Below are positions 8,996 through 18,211 of a DNA stretch of 64,000 nt, in pieces. Each line of letters opens with the position of its first letter. Within the stretch, counting starts at the first letter, position 1. The translations under genes and the position numbers were made by a program. The notes under the pieces are model-generated. The model saw only the letters and a program-made list of their open reading frames with translations, was not told the origin of the DNA and did no database searches. The DNA is from Ralstonia pickettii (GTDB lineage Bacteria; Pseudomonadota; Gammaproteobacteria; Burkholderiales; Burkholderiaceae), in assembly GCF_000607165.1 (NCBI RefSeq), contig NZ_JFZG01000008.1:124001-188000 (forward strand), given 5' to 3'.

Positions 8996-9466
8996 ATGTC
9001 GCAAGCCCCCCGCATCGCTTACTTCCAACTCGCACCGAAGGCGTTCAACAACCTGCTGAACCTGTCGAACGGCCTGCGCCGCGACTTGCTGGGCGCCAGG
9101 CTGGTCGACCTCGTGCTGCTGCGCGTGTCGCAAATCAACGGCTGCGCCTTCTGCATCGACATGCACTGGAGCGACCTCATCAAGATGGGCGAAGACCCGC
9201 GCCACCTGAACGCCGTGGCCGGCTGGCGCGAGGCCCCGTTCTTTACCGAGCGCGAGCGCGCCGCCTTGCGCTGGGCCGAGCTGGTCACCAACACCCCGCA
9301 CAGCGATGCCAGCGACGAAGAGTTCGCCGGGCTGCGCGAGCACTTCAGCGATGAAGAGATCGCCGAGCTGAGCTTTGTGATCGTCACCATCAACAGCTGG
9401 AACCTGCTGAACGTGAGCCTGCGCAACCCGGTGCCGCTGAAGGCGCCCTATGTTGCAGCGGCGTAA
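8996..9466 (+). CDS. Carboxymuconolactone decarboxylase / AhpD-like peroxidase
   Basis: A 156-residue all-helical protein of the AhpD superfamily. The CxxC-x-x-H centre is present as GCAFCIDMH, and the flanking SDLIKMGED is typical of the alkylhydroperoxidase branch. Such proteins reduce organic hydroperoxides or use the cysteine pair in other redox chemistry. TTTAGGAG precedes the ATG. It is the expected COE-type target of the upstream ECF41 sigma factor and carries its promoter, so a role in an oxidative or envelope stress response is inferred. The real substrate is not known. Confidence 0.9.
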   Translation: MSQAPRIAYFQLAPKAFNNLLNLSNGLRRDLLGARLVDLVLLRVSQINGCAFCIDMHWSDLIKMGEDPRHLNAVAGWREAPFFTERERAALRWAELVTNTPHSDASDEEFAGLREHFSDEEIAELSFVIVTINSWNLLNVSLRNPVPLKAPYVAAA

Positions 9467-9469
9467 CAG

Positions 9470-9539
9470 GTACAGCGAGAAACCGCGCCAGTACGACGAT
9501 CGCTGTACAGCAGCGCCTGCGCACACGCGTAGGCGCTGC
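9470..9539. repeat. Two tandem inverted repeats between convergent genes
   Basis: GTACAGCGA (9470-9478) pairs perfectly with TCGCTGTAC (9500-9508). Immediately after, GCAGCGCCT (9510-9518 counting from the G) pairs with AGGCGCTGC (9531-9539). There is no T-run. They probably form RNA hairpins that end or protect the transcripts of the two convergent genes. Confidence 0.5.
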
Positions 9540-9549
9540 ACCTACAGGC

Positions 9550-10092
9550 TTAGCCGTGCAGGAAACGCACCATCAGCACTTCATCTGCATAGCCGGTGGT
9601 GGACTTGAGCGCGCGCGGCTCGACGCCGTAGGTTTCAAACCCGCAGCGCTCGTACAGCGCCAGCGCCGCATCGTTGCCCTGCACCACCGACAAGGTGAGC
9701 TGCTGAACCAACCCCGTTGCCGCCGCCACGATGCGCTCCACCAGCGCCACGCCCACGCCGCGCCCTCGCGCTGCCGGCGCCACGTAAAAGCCCCACACAA
9801 AACCCTTATGCGCAAGCTTCGCCAGCGTCTGCTGCTTGAAGCCCGCCATGCCGACGATGCGCGCGTCGCCGCCGTCTCCCTCATAGGCGCCCAGCACAAT
9901 GGTGGTGGCCAGCCGCTCGGCAAAGGCTTCCATCGAGAGCCCGACTTCAGCCTCGTAGGTTGAGCCGAATGCATCGGGGGCATCCTTGAGCGCAGCCAGA
10001 CGAATGGCGCAGTAGTCCGCCACATCGGCCGCATTGGCGGAAGAGAGCTGGCGGATCACGACGGCTTGGTTATTCGGGCTGGCATTGGACAT
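9550..10092 (-). CDS. GNAT-family N-acetyltransferase
   Basis: A 180-residue acetyltransferase. The acetyl-CoA loop is clear (FYVAPAARGRGVGVALV, motif A), followed by motif B (VVQGNDAALALYERCGFETYG). The ATG at 10092 starts MSNASPNNQAVVIRQL at the expected first strand; the open frame upstream is not protein-like. The amino-group substrate cannot be predicted. The stop faces the AhpD-like gene across a 83-base hairpin region. Confidence 0.88.
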   Translation of the reverse strand: MSNASPNNQAVVIRQLSSANAADVADYCAIRLAALKDAPDAFGSTYEAEVGLSMEAFAERLATTIVLGAYEGDGGDARIVGMAGFKQQTLAKLAHKGFVWGFYVAPAARGRGVGVALVERIVAAATGLVQQLTLSVVQGNDAALALYERCGFETYGVEPRALKSTTGYADEVLMVRFLHG

Positions 10093-10294
10093 GGCTGGCA
10101 GCGCGTGGGGCAAGAAGCGGACGAGAGCCGCCAGTATCGCGCCAATCACATGCACGAGACCTACAGCGCAGCCTCCGTCCATGAAGCCGAGGGCGTTGTC
10201 CGTCAATTGGCCTATGTCGGCGTGCGAACCCGGGTACCTATGCTTCGAGGAAACGCGAGTCAACAAACCGCGACAACCAGAAACGGGGGAAGCC

Positions 10295-11809
10295 ATGGCC
10301 GAGCTTTTGATCGCCCACGCGCAACGCAGCAACAGCGCACACACACAGCCGACACCGGCACCGATCCCACCCGACGCTCCCAGGCACACACGTGGCATGC
10401 ACGGCGCCGCGCTGGTGATGGCCGCCGCGCTGTCGCTCGGGCTCACCGCCTGCGGTGGCGGCGACGATGCAACCGCCACGACCCCACCGACGAATAACAA
10501 CACGCCCGCGCCATCGCCTACGCCGTCACCCACACCGGCCCCTGCGCCTGCCCCGGCAACTTACTCCGTGGGTGGCACCGTCAGTGGCCTGGCCACGGGC
10601 AAATCCGTCACGCTGCTGGACAACGGCGGCGATGCGATTGTCGTCAATGCCAACGGCAGCTTCAACTTTCCGACCAAGCTCGCGCAGGGCAAGCCCTATG
10701 CAGCCACGGTCGGTACGCGTCCGTCGGGTGAGAACTGCACTGTCACCAACGGCAGTGGCATTGTGGGCACCAGCAACGTGACCACCATTGCGGTGGCCTG
10801 CGCGCCGCGGCCGCTGTTCGGCTATGCGGTCAACTCGAACGACGGCACGATCTCCGCCTTCACGCTGGACCTGACCACCGGCATGCCCACGGCCATTGGT
10901 GCATCGGTGCCTGTGGGGCAAGGGCCGCTGTCGCTGACCATCGACCCGGCGGGCAAGTACGTCTACGTGGCCAACGCCATCGACAACACCGTCACTACGC
11001 TCTCCATCAATGCCGATACCGGGCTGCTCACGGTCGTGGGTTCTGCCACGCCAACGGGCATGCAGCCGTACAGCATTGCGCGCACGCCCAACGGCAAGTT
11101 CGCATACACGAGCAACTATGGAGACAACACGCTGTCGGCGTTCTCCGTCAACACGGGCACCGGTGCGCTTACCGCCCTCGCGCCCATCACGGCCGGGGCC
11201 AACCCGTACACGATCGCCATCAACAGCGCAGGCACCTTCGCCTACGTGGTGAATGCCAACAGCGGCGCCACGCCGGGCACGGCCATGGCGTTTGCCATCA
11301 ACACCACCACGGGCGCACTCACGCAGGTGGGCACCACGGTCAACACGGGCAATACGCCTCAGTTCATCGCGGTCAACTCGGCAGGTACCTACGCCTACGT
11401 GACCAACGCCGCAGACAACACCATCAACGTCTACAGCATCAGCAACACCGGCGCGCTCACCGCATCGGGCACACCGGTGGCGGCAGGCACCAACCCGTAC
11501 TACATCGCCATCGCACCGTCGGGCGGCTTCATGTATGTGACCAACGTGCTGGCCAACACCGTCAGCGTCTTCAGCATCAACCCGGCCAACGGCGCGCTCA
11601 CGCTGGTCGACACCACGCCCACCGGCAACGCGCCCGTGACCGTGCTCGTGAACCCCGCCGGCACCTTCGCCTACGTGGTCAACGCCGTAGACAACCGCGT
11701 CAGCGCGTACAGCATCAACAGCACCACCGGCAAGCTGACCGCCGTGGCAAGCGGATCGGCTGCCACCGGCAACATCCCACGCGGGATGGCGATTGTGGCG
11801 GTGCCTTGA
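10295..11809 (+). CDS. YncE-like beta-propeller lipoprotein
   Basis: A 504-residue protein with a signal peptide ending in LTAC, then GGGDD and a Pro/Thr-rich linker of about 35 residues. A short domain with GxVSGL precedes seven repeats of about 45 residues. The repeats contain phrases such as YVANAIDNTVTTLSI and AYVVNAVDNRVSAYSI, typical of seven-bladed lactonase/YncE propellers. It is probably anchored to the outer membrane. Enzymatic activity is not evident and it may be a binding protein. GGGGGAAG precedes the ATG at 10295; an internal ATG at 10397 would also leave the signal peptide intact. The lipobox and GGGDD match the PAP2 lipoprotein at 1437-3428. Confidence 0.83.
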   Translation: MAELLIAHAQRSNSAHTQPTPAPIPPDAPRHTRGMHGAALVMAAALSLGLTACGGGDDATATTPPTNNNTPAPSPTPSPTPAPAPAPATYSVGGTVSGLATGKSVTLLDNGGDAIVVNANGSFNFPTKLAQGKPYAATVGTRPSGENCTVTNGSGIVGTSNVTTIAVACAPRPLFGYAVNSNDGTISAFTLDLTTGMPTAIGASVPVGQGPLSLTIDPAGKYVYVANAIDNTVTTLSINADTGLLTVVGSATPTGMQPYSIARTPNGKFAYTSNYGDNTLSAFSVNTGTGALTALAPITAGANPYTIAINSAGTFAYVVNANSGATPGTAMAFAINTTTGALTQVGTTVNTGNTPQFIAVNSAGTYAYVTNAADNTINVYSISNTGALTASGTPVAAGTNPYYIAIAPSGGFMYVTNVLANTVSVFSINPANGALTLVDTTPTGNAPVTVLVNPAGTFAYVVNAVDNRVSAYSINSTTGKLTAVASGSAATGNIPRGMAIVAVP

Positions 11810-11838
11810 GGGTGAGCTGAATCGGTTTGCGCGAATGC

Positions 11839-11870
11839 AAAGCCCCTCGCGATGGCGAGGGGCTTTTTTT
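11839..11870 (+). terminator. Rho-independent terminator after the propeller gene
   Basis: AAGCCCCTCGC and GCGAGGGGCTT form a stem with a short loop, followed by a run of seven T. It lies 30 bases after the stop codon. Confidence 0.9.
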
Positions 11871-12118
11871 GTATTCCGGCGTTCACCCATTGGGCCCTGC
11901 AGCGCCTGAAAGGTGCTATTTCTGCGGTTTATTAACACCTCTTAATCCAGCCCAGTGCGCGATTCCAATACCATCGCCTAGCCCAGACCGGCGGCACCTC
12001 GAATGACGCTTCATTTGAGTGATGCGAGAACACCGGCAGAGCGCGTTCGCGATACCGCCGCCCATCGTGTTGACCCCACTCGACGACATGGGCGCGACGC
12101 CGCCCAAGGAACCGTAAC
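11871..12118. other. Intergenic region before the type VI effector module
   Basis: No gene is supported between the terminator and the DUF4123 gene. The stretch near 11925-11945 (GGTTTATTAACACCTCTTAAT) is AT-rich compared with its surroundings and is the most likely promoter region of the module. Confidence 0.35.
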
Positions 12119-13099
12119 GTGGCCAACAGCATCCTCCAGGAACTGGCACAAAGCATGGCGGCACGCCCGAGCCCCCAGCGCACTGCCCTGGCCGACGCCA
12201 CCACGCTCCAACACCTGGGGGACCACCTGTTTGCGCAAGTGGACCCGCTGCTCGACGGCCCACCGCCATCGTCACTGTGGGTACTGATCAGCCCGCAGAT
12301 CACGGACCCGCTTGCGAACGCACGCCGTCGCAGCGAAGCAGTACCGTTACCCATCGCGCCTGACATCATGCGGCCCGAGCAGCGCCCTTACCTGCTCCCG
12401 CTCGGCGGCTTCGGTCGCGATGACACGATCGATTTCACGCTCGACCTCGCCTGGGCCGAAGCCACCCGCCATCCCGACAGGGAGACCCGGGGCTCATCGG
12501 TTTGCGCATGGCTGGTCTTTCCGGCAGAGCAGGCTCGACACGTTGCGCACGAGATGGCGATGCAGACCAAGCACCGCTGGCCCGGATCACACGCACGCTA
12601 TCTGCGCCTGTGGGACCCGCGCGTATTTGAACTGCTCACCGGCTTGGGCGATGCCGAACCACTGGTGCGCTACGCAGCCAGCACCAACGGCGTGTGGTGG
12701 CTGAACCGTGCAGGCGCGTTGCAGCGCTACCCAGCGCCGGCACCGACTACGCCCTTGGCCGACGCAACATGGCCGGAGACCGCCAAGGCGATGCTGCGCA
12801 ACAGCGGCACCATCAACGCCGTACTGAACGCATTACAGGACGCCGAACACAACGTCGTGCAGCCTCCATTGGCCGCCGCCATTCTGTCGTTGCTCGAACG
12901 CGCAAGCAGCGCGTGGAGCCTCACCAACGAGCTCGACCGCATCATCTACGCCTTGTACGGCGTTCTGATTTCCCCGCAGTTCGATCAAGACACCAACGTG
13001 CGCGAGGCCATGCTCGCCGCGCGTGCCCAGGGTGACTCACCCATCGCGGCACTCGCCGGCTTCGACGCAGCGTTCTGGGAGCGACACAGCCATGCCTGA
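12119..13099 (+). CDS. DUF4123 protein, putative type VI effector adaptor
   Basis: A 326-residue cytoplasmic protein. The central part (WLVFPAEQARHVAHEM, then LRLWDPRVFELL at about 160) matches DUF4123 proteins. These act as chaperone-adaptors that load an effector onto a VgrG spike of the type VI secretion system. The GTG start at 12119 has AAGGA 8 bases upstream. The gene overlaps the next one by 8 bases, so it is translationally coupled to the effector. No vgrG, hcp or structural type VI gene lies in the window, so the spike partner must be elsewhere. Confidence 0.8.
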   Translation: MANSILQELAQSMAARPSPQRTALADATTLQHLGDHLFAQVDPLLDGPPPSSLWVLISPQITDPLANARRRSEAVPLPIAPDIMRPEQRPYLLPLGGFGRDDTIDFTLDLAWAEATRHPDRETRGSSVCAWLVFPAEQARHVAHEMAMQTKHRWPGSHARYLRLWDPRVFELLTGLGDAEPLVRYAASTNGVWWLNRAGALQRYPAPAPTTPLADATWPETAKAMLRNSGTINAVLNALQDAEHNVVQPPLAAAILSLLERASSAWSLTNELDRIIYALYGVLISPQFDQDTNVREAMLAARAQGDSPIAALAGFDAAFWERHSHA

Positions 13100-16000
13100 C
13101 CACGCCAAGCTGCAAAAGGCCATCGCAGCGGCCAAAGAGAACAATCTGCCAGTGCAGCCGCCCGAGTGCCCGAGTTGCGACAAGTCGGGCCTGACGATGC
13201 TCGTGACGCTGTACGCTGCCCTGCCGCCACAGTACTTTCGGCCAGGAGAGTCCGACTGGATACAGGAAGCTGGCATGCTCGATCAGCAGGGCTACCTTGC
13301 CGGCCGGCCATTGCAAGCATCGCAATATGTGCTGCGCCGCATGCGCGCCGGGTGGCTCTATGTCTACTATCCGGAAGACCCCTCGTGGGAAATCTACACC
13401 GTGCAGCCCGATGGGCGTATGCAACGCATGGCGCCGGACTTGGCCGGGGCAATGGGCGGTCATCCTGCAACATGCTCCCGCTTGGCCAACACCCCGGATG
13501 CACTGCTGCTCACCATCGCCGAGCCAACGAGGCGTCCTACCGCCTGGATCGGCTTCTCGGATGCACGCTGGACGAAGCGCGTGCGCGACAACGTGGCCAA
13601 GGACCCCGCTGCCTTCCACATGAAGAAGATCATGCCGAAGAAGGTGTGCGAGTCGACCGTGATGGTCAACATGGGACCGTTGAGCCTGATTGGCGACGGC
13701 GTGCTCAAGAACCAGGTGATGGGGTTCCAGCAGCGCGTTGATCGTCGCACCTTGCTGGTGGAGGCTTACAGCCGGCCCACGCCGTGCACGGAAGCCTCGC
13801 TCTTGAACGTCATGAAGCGCAACAATGCTCCGTACAAGATTGAGGGGCTTCTTTTGCCGCTGGAAGATGACATTGGCATCGCCACGCAGTTGAACTACTA
13901 CCGCAACTGCGCGCTGGCCGACATCATGGGGAATACGGACGGGAAAGGAAAACCGTACACCGATGCTGAGCGCGATCTGATGGCAACGGCGGGATTGATT
14001 GAAGGCACACCGTTCGGCGAACAGAAAGAAAAAGTCGAGAGCAAGCTGAACAAGGACAACTACGCCAACTACCTCTCCAAGTATCGCCGTTGCACCGACG
14101 CCGCTGCCGACTTCGACAAGCGATCCGCCGACTACGTTGCCTGGATGCAGTTCCTGCCGGCACGGCGCCACCCGGATGTATTCGACGCCAAGGACACGAC
14201 GATGGCCGCACACCTGGGCCATTGCGTTGCCAACATGTTTGAAGGCTGCGGCATCAACAACGACGAATTCCAAAAAATTTTGCTGCCGCAACTCAAGCTC
14301 GACACCGTCGACAGCAAGCGGCTTTTCTGGAGAGGCGTCGCCGCTAATCAGGAAGACCTGCTCGACAAGCTGCTGCCTCACAAGGGAAAGGTTGGCGAAG
14401 GCAGCAAGATGTACATTGAGGCGCGCGATCAGATTGCCTATCTCAAGGAAATACGCGAGCTCAAGAACGAAGCCGCACATCTGAACTCGGAAAACGCAAA
14501 GCGCCTGATGCAAGTCGTCAGTGGTCGCATGCGCCAGTTGCTCAAGGCGGACCCCAAGCTGTATCGGCAGACATTCCGGCGTATTCAGGCCGCCGCATTG
14601 ACTGCGGAAGACGTGGCCATCCTGCAGGTCAAGGTCAAAGGCGGTGCAGCGGGTTTCCTTGCCCACTTGCGACGCGCCAATGGCGACGGCAAAGGCCTGA
14701 GCGTCGGCACGACCAAAACGGCCTACAACCGTCCGCTTCCCGCAGAAACGCTGCCCGACAACCTGAAGGGCAAACCCGGCGGCAAGGTGATGACGACGGT
14801 ACCCAAGACGGCCAAGCAACTCGACGAGTACCTGGAGGTGCTTGGAGAACAGTGGCCCAAGGGCAAACCTATGCCGGCGCAGTTTGGCAAGGTGGCCGAA
14901 CTGGCAGACGCAACGCATGCAATACCCGAGAGTGAAATCCTGAAGTTTGAGGAAGCGCCCTCGTTGAAAGGCGTCAAGGGTTACGGGGCATTCTCTGCGG
15001 GCCTTGCGGCGTTGCGGATCTCTTCGCTGGGTCAGAGCCTGAATGAGCTTGGCGTGGATATCAGCGAGGCTCAGCATGGAGATGCCAACTGGGGGCGTCT
15101 AGTCAAAGACATATCGGAAGCTTCGGCATCTGCGGTCGCCATCTGGCAGGCGAGCTATGAACTCCGATATGTGGCCAGCCAGATCGCCAACAAAGGGGTC
15201 AAGACGGCGGAGTTCTATCGACTGACCGCCGCTGCAGGCCGGCTGGTGATGGCCGTTTCCATCATCGAAGGCAGCCTGGGCATCTGGGATGCGACCAAGC
15301 TTTGGAAAGAAGGCGACCACGGCGCCGCCAGGGCGAAGACCGCTTCCGGCGTGGCCGGCATCGCCAGCGGCGTTGCCTACTACGCCTACACACGCATGGT
15401 GGCCAAGGCGGCGTTGGAGGGTCTGGCCAAGCGCGCGGCAACTACGGCCGCAGGCGAAGTTGCCGCCGGCTTGGCTGTGGCGGGAGAAACCGCGGCAGTG
15501 GGCGCGGAAGTCTCTGCTGAAGTGCCCCCGGTTGCCATGTGGATCGGCATCGCCTCCGGCGTGTTGACCGTAGCGTCGTGGGGCTTCGGCTTCTGGTCGG
15601 ACCACCTTGTCACCAGCCCGTTTGCAAAATGGGCCGACCGTAGTTTGCTCGGCGTCCGTTCGCACGACTGGGGGCGCCCCTATTCCAGTACGCGCCAGCA
15701 ACTGGACGCGCTGCTACGCCTGTTCTACTCGGTCAAACTCGAGAAGGCCTCGGCATTTGGAAACCCCGACGCCATCAAGATCGAGATTCCGGTGTTTGGC
15801 GATGCCACCGAAATGGACATTCAGATCAAGGCACCGAAGTCTTCCGGGCACGGCGTGATAGCCCGATATCTGCTCAATGGCACAGGGCGTTCCAAAGTGA
15901 CCGCCAAGGAATTCCATCTGGAAAACGTGATCCACACTGAAGCCTCCAAGCAGGTGCATGCCCGCGCCAGTGTGGAAGGCGAGGGGCTCTCCATCCTGAT

Positions 16001-16232
16001 CTGGTTTGGTGGAGGCGACAACTATGAAGCCGGCCGATGGAAGAATGCCATCACAGACGTGCTGGTGCCCGGCGCCGGCCTCTTCCGGACAGGCAAGGCA
16101 CTCATCCAGGGCGTGCCCGACGCGGAGGTACAGTACTGGCCCAATCGTGCCGCATACAAAGATTTCGTCGTGGACGGCCGTTCCGCTGACGAGGTCGCTG
16201 AAGCCCAGGAGAAGGAGCCCGCCCATGGTTGA
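13092..16232 (+). CDS. VasX-like putative type VI pore-forming effector
   Basis: A 1046-residue protein. The N-terminal region has the VasX-type start (PPECPSCDKSGLTMLVTLYAA would be the marker; CPSC at about 27) and the RRMRAGWLYVYY segment found in toxin VasX N-terminal domains. A long helical middle follows. The C-terminal third holds several hydrophobic stretches (about 715-735, 755-775 and 810-840), consistent with membrane insertion and pore formation in a target cell. The last about 180 residues are beta-rich. The ATG lies inside the end of the DUF4123 gene. The downstream membrane proteins are candidates for immunity. The toxic activity is inferred from family and context, not shown. 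Confidence 0.78.
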   Translation: MPDHAKLQKAIAAAKENNLPVQPPECPSCDKSGLTMLVTLYAALPPQYFRPGESDWIQEAGMLDQQGYLAGRPLQASQYVLRRMRAGWLYVYYPEDPSWEIYTVQPDGRMQRMAPDLAGAMGGHPATCSRLANTPDALLLTIAEPTRRPTAWIGFSDARWTKRVRDNVAKDPAAFHMKKIMPKKVCESTVMVNMGPLSLIGDGVLKNQVMGFQQRVDRRTLLVEAYSRPTPCTEASLLNVMKRNNAPYKIEGLLLPLEDDIGIATQLNYYRNCALADIMGNTDGKGKPYTDAERDLMATAGLIEGTPFGEQKEKVESKLNKDNYANYLSKYRRCTDAAADFDKRSADYVAWMQFLPARRHPDVFDAKDTTMAAHLGHCVANMFEGCGINNDEFQKILLPQLKLDTVDSKRLFWRGVAANQEDLLDKLLPHKGKVGEGSKMYIEARDQIAYLKEIRELKNEAAHLNSENAKRLMQVVSGRMRQLLKADPKLYRQTFRRIQAAALTAEDVAILQVKVKGGAAGFLAHLRRANGDGKGLSVGTTKTAYNRPLPAETLPDNLKGKPGGKVMTTVPKTAKQLDEYLEVLGEQWPKGKPMPAQFGKVAELADATHAIPESEILKFEEAPSLKGVKGYGAFSAGLAALRISSLGQSLNELGVDISEAQHGDANWGRLVKDISEASASAVAIWQASYELRYVASQIANKGVKTAEFYRLTAAAGRLVMAVSIIEGSLGIWDATKLWKEGDHGAARAKTASGVAGIASGVAYYAYTRMVAKAALEGLAKRAATTAAGEVAAGLAVAGETAAVGAEVSAEVPPVAMWIGIASGVLTVASWGFGFWSDHLVTSPFAKWADRSLLGVRSHDWGRPYSSTRQQLDALLRLFYSVKLEKASAFGNPDAIKIEIPVFGDATEMDIQIKAPKSSGHGVIARYLLNGTGRSKVTAKEFHLENVIHTEASKQVHARASVEGEGLSILIWFGGGDNYEAGRWKNAITDVLVPGAGLFRTGKALIQGVPDAEVQYWPNRAAYKDFVVDGRSADEVAEAQEKEPAHG

Positions 16233-16240
16233 GAGGTGGC

Positions 16241-17389
16241 ATGCGTAACCCGTCTCACCTGTCGCCGCATCAGCCGTCGCCCTCCAGCGCAGCTGGCGGC
16301 GCCGAAGCGTTGCTGCAAGGTGAGTTGCCCCAGCATAGCGATGCGGCGCCCGAGCCGCCCCCGCGCAGCATCATCAAGCTCGATACGCGCTCCATGGTGT
16401 GGGCCTATGACGAGATCGCGTCCGATGTTGAAGCGCTCAGCCCGTTCATGGCGCTCGCGCTGTTGTTCGGGTTGTCCGTTCTTGTGCCGATGACGGTGCT
16501 TGGGTTCTTTGAAAAAAACCAGCCGCTGTCCGGGCAGATCGTCACGGGCGTGATATCGGCCGTACTGATTCCGGCGTGCCTTGTCGGCATCGTGTACCTG
16601 CTCAAGATCAGCCTGTTCAGCCGATACGCAAATCTGCATTTCAACCGCAGGACGCGCAGCATCTACACACAGGAAGGCAAGGCGGCCGTCCGGCTCGACT
16701 GGAACCATGTGCGCCCATTTGCGTCAGCCGTGCCCGGCCCGTTGACCATGGGTGCAACCCCGGCCTGGGCGTTGGTGCTAGTGGAATTCAGTACCGGGCC
16801 ATCCCCCCGGCCGATACAACGTATGCGTGTGCAGGGCATCCTCCCCAGCCGGGATGCATGCCAGCGCCTATGGGAACTCATTCGCCGCTACATGGACGAG
16901 GCGCCCGAGGCGCTCCCCGAACTTGAGGTCGTGCCCGGCGGACGCACGTGGCAGAACGCCTTGCTGGACTTCGGACCGATGCGGGAAATCAGCCCCACCG
17001 ACTCGTCAGAAGACATTGCGGCGGGCGTCATCGGCCGCCTGCGCAAGCGTAACTGGTGGCCGGCCATCGGACCATTCCGCATCTTCTGGTGGATCATCTT
17101 CTGGCCCGGACCGCTGTCGACCATTCTGTACGAACGATTCCGTCGCGAAGCACAGTTACCCACAGCGTGGATAGCCGATGAAGCGCCCACCGCCGATGAA
17201 GCCAATCCATACCGCATCCGCAGCAAGGCGCCTCACGAGCGCGCGGGACGCCGCAAAGCGACCTGGATCATCGGCATCGTATGCACCGTGTGCATCGCGC
17301 TGGGCGCGAGCGCTTGGGCATTCGCATTCCACATTGCCTTCCAGTCGTTTCTGATCGACATCTGGGGCGAACTCTTTCGCAAACTCTAA
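16241..17389 (+). CDS. DUF6708-like membrane protein, possible immunity protein
   Basis: A 382-residue protein. A polar N-terminus of about 65 residues leads to two transmembrane helices (about 68-90 and 97-122). A large cytoplasmic domain (FNRRTRSIYTQEGKAAVRLDW) follows, then a hydrophobic patch near 285-300 and a last helix at about 345-370. The DUF6708-like core is often encoded beside VasX-type effectors, and a membrane protein here would suit an immunity role; both points are inference. The ATG at 16241 has GAGAGG upstream. A TTG at 16229 overlaps the effector stop and could also be used. Confidence 0.65.
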   Translation: MRNPSHLSPHQPSPSSAAGGAEALLQGELPQHSDAAPEPPPRSIIKLDTRSMVWAYDEIASDVEALSPFMALALLFGLSVLVPMTVLGFFEKNQPLSGQIVTGVISAVLIPACLVGIVYLLKISLFSRYANLHFNRRTRSIYTQEGKAAVRLDWNHVRPFASAVPGPLTMGATPAWALVLVEFSTGPSPRPIQRMRVQGILPSRDACQRLWELIRRYMDEAPEALPELEVVPGGRTWQNALLDFGPMREISPTDSSEDIAAGVIGRLRKRNWWPAIGPFRIFWWIIFWPGPLSTILYERFRREAQLPTAWIADEAPTADEANPYRIRSKAPHERAGRRKATWIIGIVCTVCIALGASAWAFAFHIAFQSFLIDIWGELFRKL

Positions 17390-17410
17390 GAACACACCCG
17401 ACACAACACC

Positions 17411-18133
17411 ATGGACGCGCTTTCCAACCCACCCTCCCGCCAACCCCTGCGCCGGTACAGCGCCGTTGTCGCCCTGCTGCTCATCACCGGCGGTCTGTGC
17501 CTCGCGCTGGGCCAGTCCAAAGACATCGGCTGGCTGGCCGCGCTGAACTGGCATCTCGGTTATGACGCTGCGGGCACTGCGTTGCTGTGGCTGGGCGGGT
17601 TGTTGATGCTGCCGCAACTCGCTTACTCGCTATGGGTGACGCGCGGGCCGGGAGTGCGCGGCGGGATGTATCGGCAGGTTGGTGTTGCGCTTGCTGCCGC
17701 AGTGGCGCTGCTGGTGCTGGCCATCGCGCCGGACAACGTGAGCATTGAGCACGTTCACCTGAGAGACGCTGCAAACAACACGAGCGACGAACCGAAGCCG
17801 GTTGGCACCACGCAAGAGACTACGTACGCGTTCCACGGATTCCGGGCCCTGCCCGGCCCCCGCATCGAGCGGAATGCGGCTTCCGCACCGGTTGAGTCCG
17901 TTGAGGGCAGGCCGAGCCGCGTTGTCTGGCGCGGCGATCACACCGCCCTGCTGGGCACGCTGGACACATTTGAAGCCTACGCCCCGGACGATGCCCAAGC
18001 GCAGGGCTATGAATGCCTGGTACGGACGCAGCGCTACTTCGGCCCGTTTTCGGTACTGCGTCTGTCCAACGTGCGGGACACGGCAGAGGCGGCCGCCCGG
18101 CCGGAATGCAACCCGCTCGGGCGCGCCCAGTAG
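17411..18133 (+). CDS. Hypothetical membrane protein of effector module
   Basis: A 240-residue protein I do not recognise. Three hydrophobic helices fall at about 18-35, 50-72 and 90-107. The last about 130 residues are a polar, probably periplasmic domain with two cysteines (ECLVRTQRYFG and PECNPLG). It lies 21 bases after the previous membrane protein in the same direction, so it probably shares the transcript. It may help protect the producer from the effector or may be unrelated. Confidence 0.65.
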   Translation: MDALSNPPSRQPLRRYSAVVALLLITGGLCLALGQSKDIGWLAALNWHLGYDAAGTALLWLGGLLMLPQLAYSLWVTRGPGVRGGMYRQVGVALAAAVALLVLAIAPDNVSIEHVHLRDAANNTSDEPKPVGTTQETTYAFHGFRALPGPRIERNAASAPVESVEGRPSRVVWRGDHTALLGTLDTFEAYAPDDAQAQGYECLVRTQRYFGPFSVLRLSNVRDTAEAAARPECNPLGRAQ

Positions 18134-18178
18134 CGCCATCCCAGCCGCGGTGGGTGCAGCCGCTGGCCGTGGCCTTCT

Positions 18179-18208
18179 TGTTGCGGGCGCACGCGGTCGC
18201 CCGCAACA
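18179..18208. terminator. Perfect 11-bp stem-loop between convergent genes
   Basis: TGTTGCGGGCG and CGCCCGCAACA pair completely around an 8-base loop. No T-run follows on either strand. The position between two convergent stops suggests a bidirectional terminator or transcript-end hairpin. Confidence 0.55.
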
Positions 18209-18211
18209 GGC

